Part shown: positions 44,611-45,162 of the stretch, in pieces
How the letters are laid out: each line of letters begins with the position of its first letter
How positions within the stretch are numbered: position 1 is the first letter of the stretch
Program-made: the position numbers and the translations under genes
Source: Bifidobacterium miconis
Lineage (GTDB): Bacteria > Actinomycetota > Actinomycetes > Actinomycetales > Bifidobacteriaceae
NCBI RefSeq assembly: GCF_019331735.1
Contig: NZ_JAHBBH010000021.1
Coordinates: 1 to 45,162 of the forward strand
Reading direction: 5' to 3'
Length of the DNA stretch: 45,162 bases
Notes under the pieces: generated by a model
The model's database searches: none
What the model was told of the DNA's origin: nothing
Seen by the model: the letters and a program-made list of their open reading frames with translations, nothing else

Positions 44611-45162
44611 TTACTCGCCCAGCGCGTTGAGGTAGGACTGGGCGTCGAGGGCGGCGCGGCAGCCCATGCCGGCGGCGGAAATGGCCTGACGGTAGGTGCG
44701 GTCCACCACGTCGCCCGCGGCGAAGACGCCCGGGACGGACGTGCGCGTGGACGCGCCGTCGACCGTGATGTAGCCGTCCTCGTCCAGCGCGATCGCGCCG
44801 CCGAGGAAACCGGTGGACGGCGTGTGGCCGATCGCCACGAACACGCCGTTCGCGGGCACCTCGCTCGTCTCGCCGGACACCACGTTGCGCACGGTCAGTG
44901 ACGTCGCCCCCGAATCGTCGCCGTTCACGCGGTCGACCACGGAGTTCGTGAGCAGCGTGATCTTCTCGTTGTCGCGAGCGCGGTCGACCATGATCTTCGA
45001 TGCGCGGAACTCGTCGCGGCGGTGGATCAGCGTGACCGACGAACCGAAGCGGGTGAGGAACAGCGCCTCCTCGAACGCGGAATCGCCGCCGCCGACCACG
45101 ACGATCGGCTTGCCGCGGAAGAAGAAGCCGTCGCAGGTCGCGCAGTACGAGACGCCGCGGCC
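44611..45162 (-). CDS. trxB: Thioredoxin reductase (C-terminal part, cut by window edge)
   Basis: The last 183 residues of a thioredoxin reductase, the FAD enzyme that passes NADPH electrons to thioredoxin. The redox-active pair is in [13 protein letters not shown] (CATC), followed by the NADPH-binding [19 protein letters not shown]. The FAD motif [23 protein letters not shown] lies at the end. The N-terminal part lies beyond 45162. The final 18 codons are duplicated at 42904-42961. Its place after parB is the normal one in bifidobacteria, apart from the ATPase segment in between. Confidence 0.96.
   Translation of the reverse strand, partial: GRGVSYCATCDGFFFRGKPIVVVGGGDSAFEEALFLTRFGSSVTLIHRRDEFRASKIMVDRARDNEKITLLTNSVVDRVNGDDSGATSLTVRNVVSGETSEVPANGVFVAIGHTPSTGFLGGAIALDEDGYITVDGASTRTSVPGVFAAGDVVDRTYRQAISAAGMGCRAALDAQSYLNALGE

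Overview
The window is GC-rich chromosomal DNA from a high-GC Gram-positive, most probably a Bifidobacterium or a close relative. This rests on gene order and protein character: rpmH-rnpA-yidD-yidC-jag-rsmG-parA-parB-trxB runs rightward from dnaA, and dnaA-dnaN-recF-dciA-gyrB-gyrA-DUF3566 runs leftward. Next to this lie a lacZ / sugar transporter / LacI cluster, an NADP-type glutamate dehydrogenase and a YoaK-like membrane protein. The window spans the replication origin. No species can be named from the sequence alone.

Left part (1-17.3 kb). A CNNM/CorC-type membrane protein is followed by an accessory sugar locus. That locus holds a 55-codon stump of a GH43 glycosidase, an AraC-type regulator, a large lipoprotein sugar-binding protein and an intracellular GH115 alpha-glucuronidase. 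No permease genes are present, so the locus looks eroded or depends on a permease elsewhere. Then come dps, a YgjP-type metallopeptidase, tRNA-Ile(GAT) and tRNA-Ala(TGC) without an rRNA operon, an MFS transporter, a DUF1275 protein, an aldo/keto reductase, mscL, a small HTH-like protein and gdhA.

Middle part (17.3-31.5 kb). A lactose module: lacZ on the minus strand, a divergent GPH-type sugar transporter and a LacI regulator, with candidate operators in both promoter regions. The leftward replication operon block follows: recF and dciA overlap by four bases, then gyrB, gyrA and DUF3566.

Origin region (31.5-40.3 kb). The 1.65-kb dnaN-dnaA gap holds a dense DnaA-box cluster with a DnaA-trio-like stretch. 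It also holds three copies of a roughly 100-bp repeat and a highly ordered array of six 39-bp palindromes. The palindromes alternate between 12- and 24-bp spacers, giving a strict 114-bp super-period over 33931-34248. I did not recognise this array and consider it the most interesting structure in the window. Further DnaA boxes lie upstream of dnaA and between rsmG and parA. ParB-binding (parS-like) 16-mers sit inside rsmG and inside parB.

Right end (42.8-45.2 kb). An AAA/DUF4143 ATPase gene sits between parB and trxB. It is flanked by a 54-bp exact duplication of the 3-prime end of trxB. Its start region carries four copies of a 15-bp motif at an exact 32-bp period. Together these look like a small integrated element.

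All function calls come from reading protein motifs by eye. No database search was possible.
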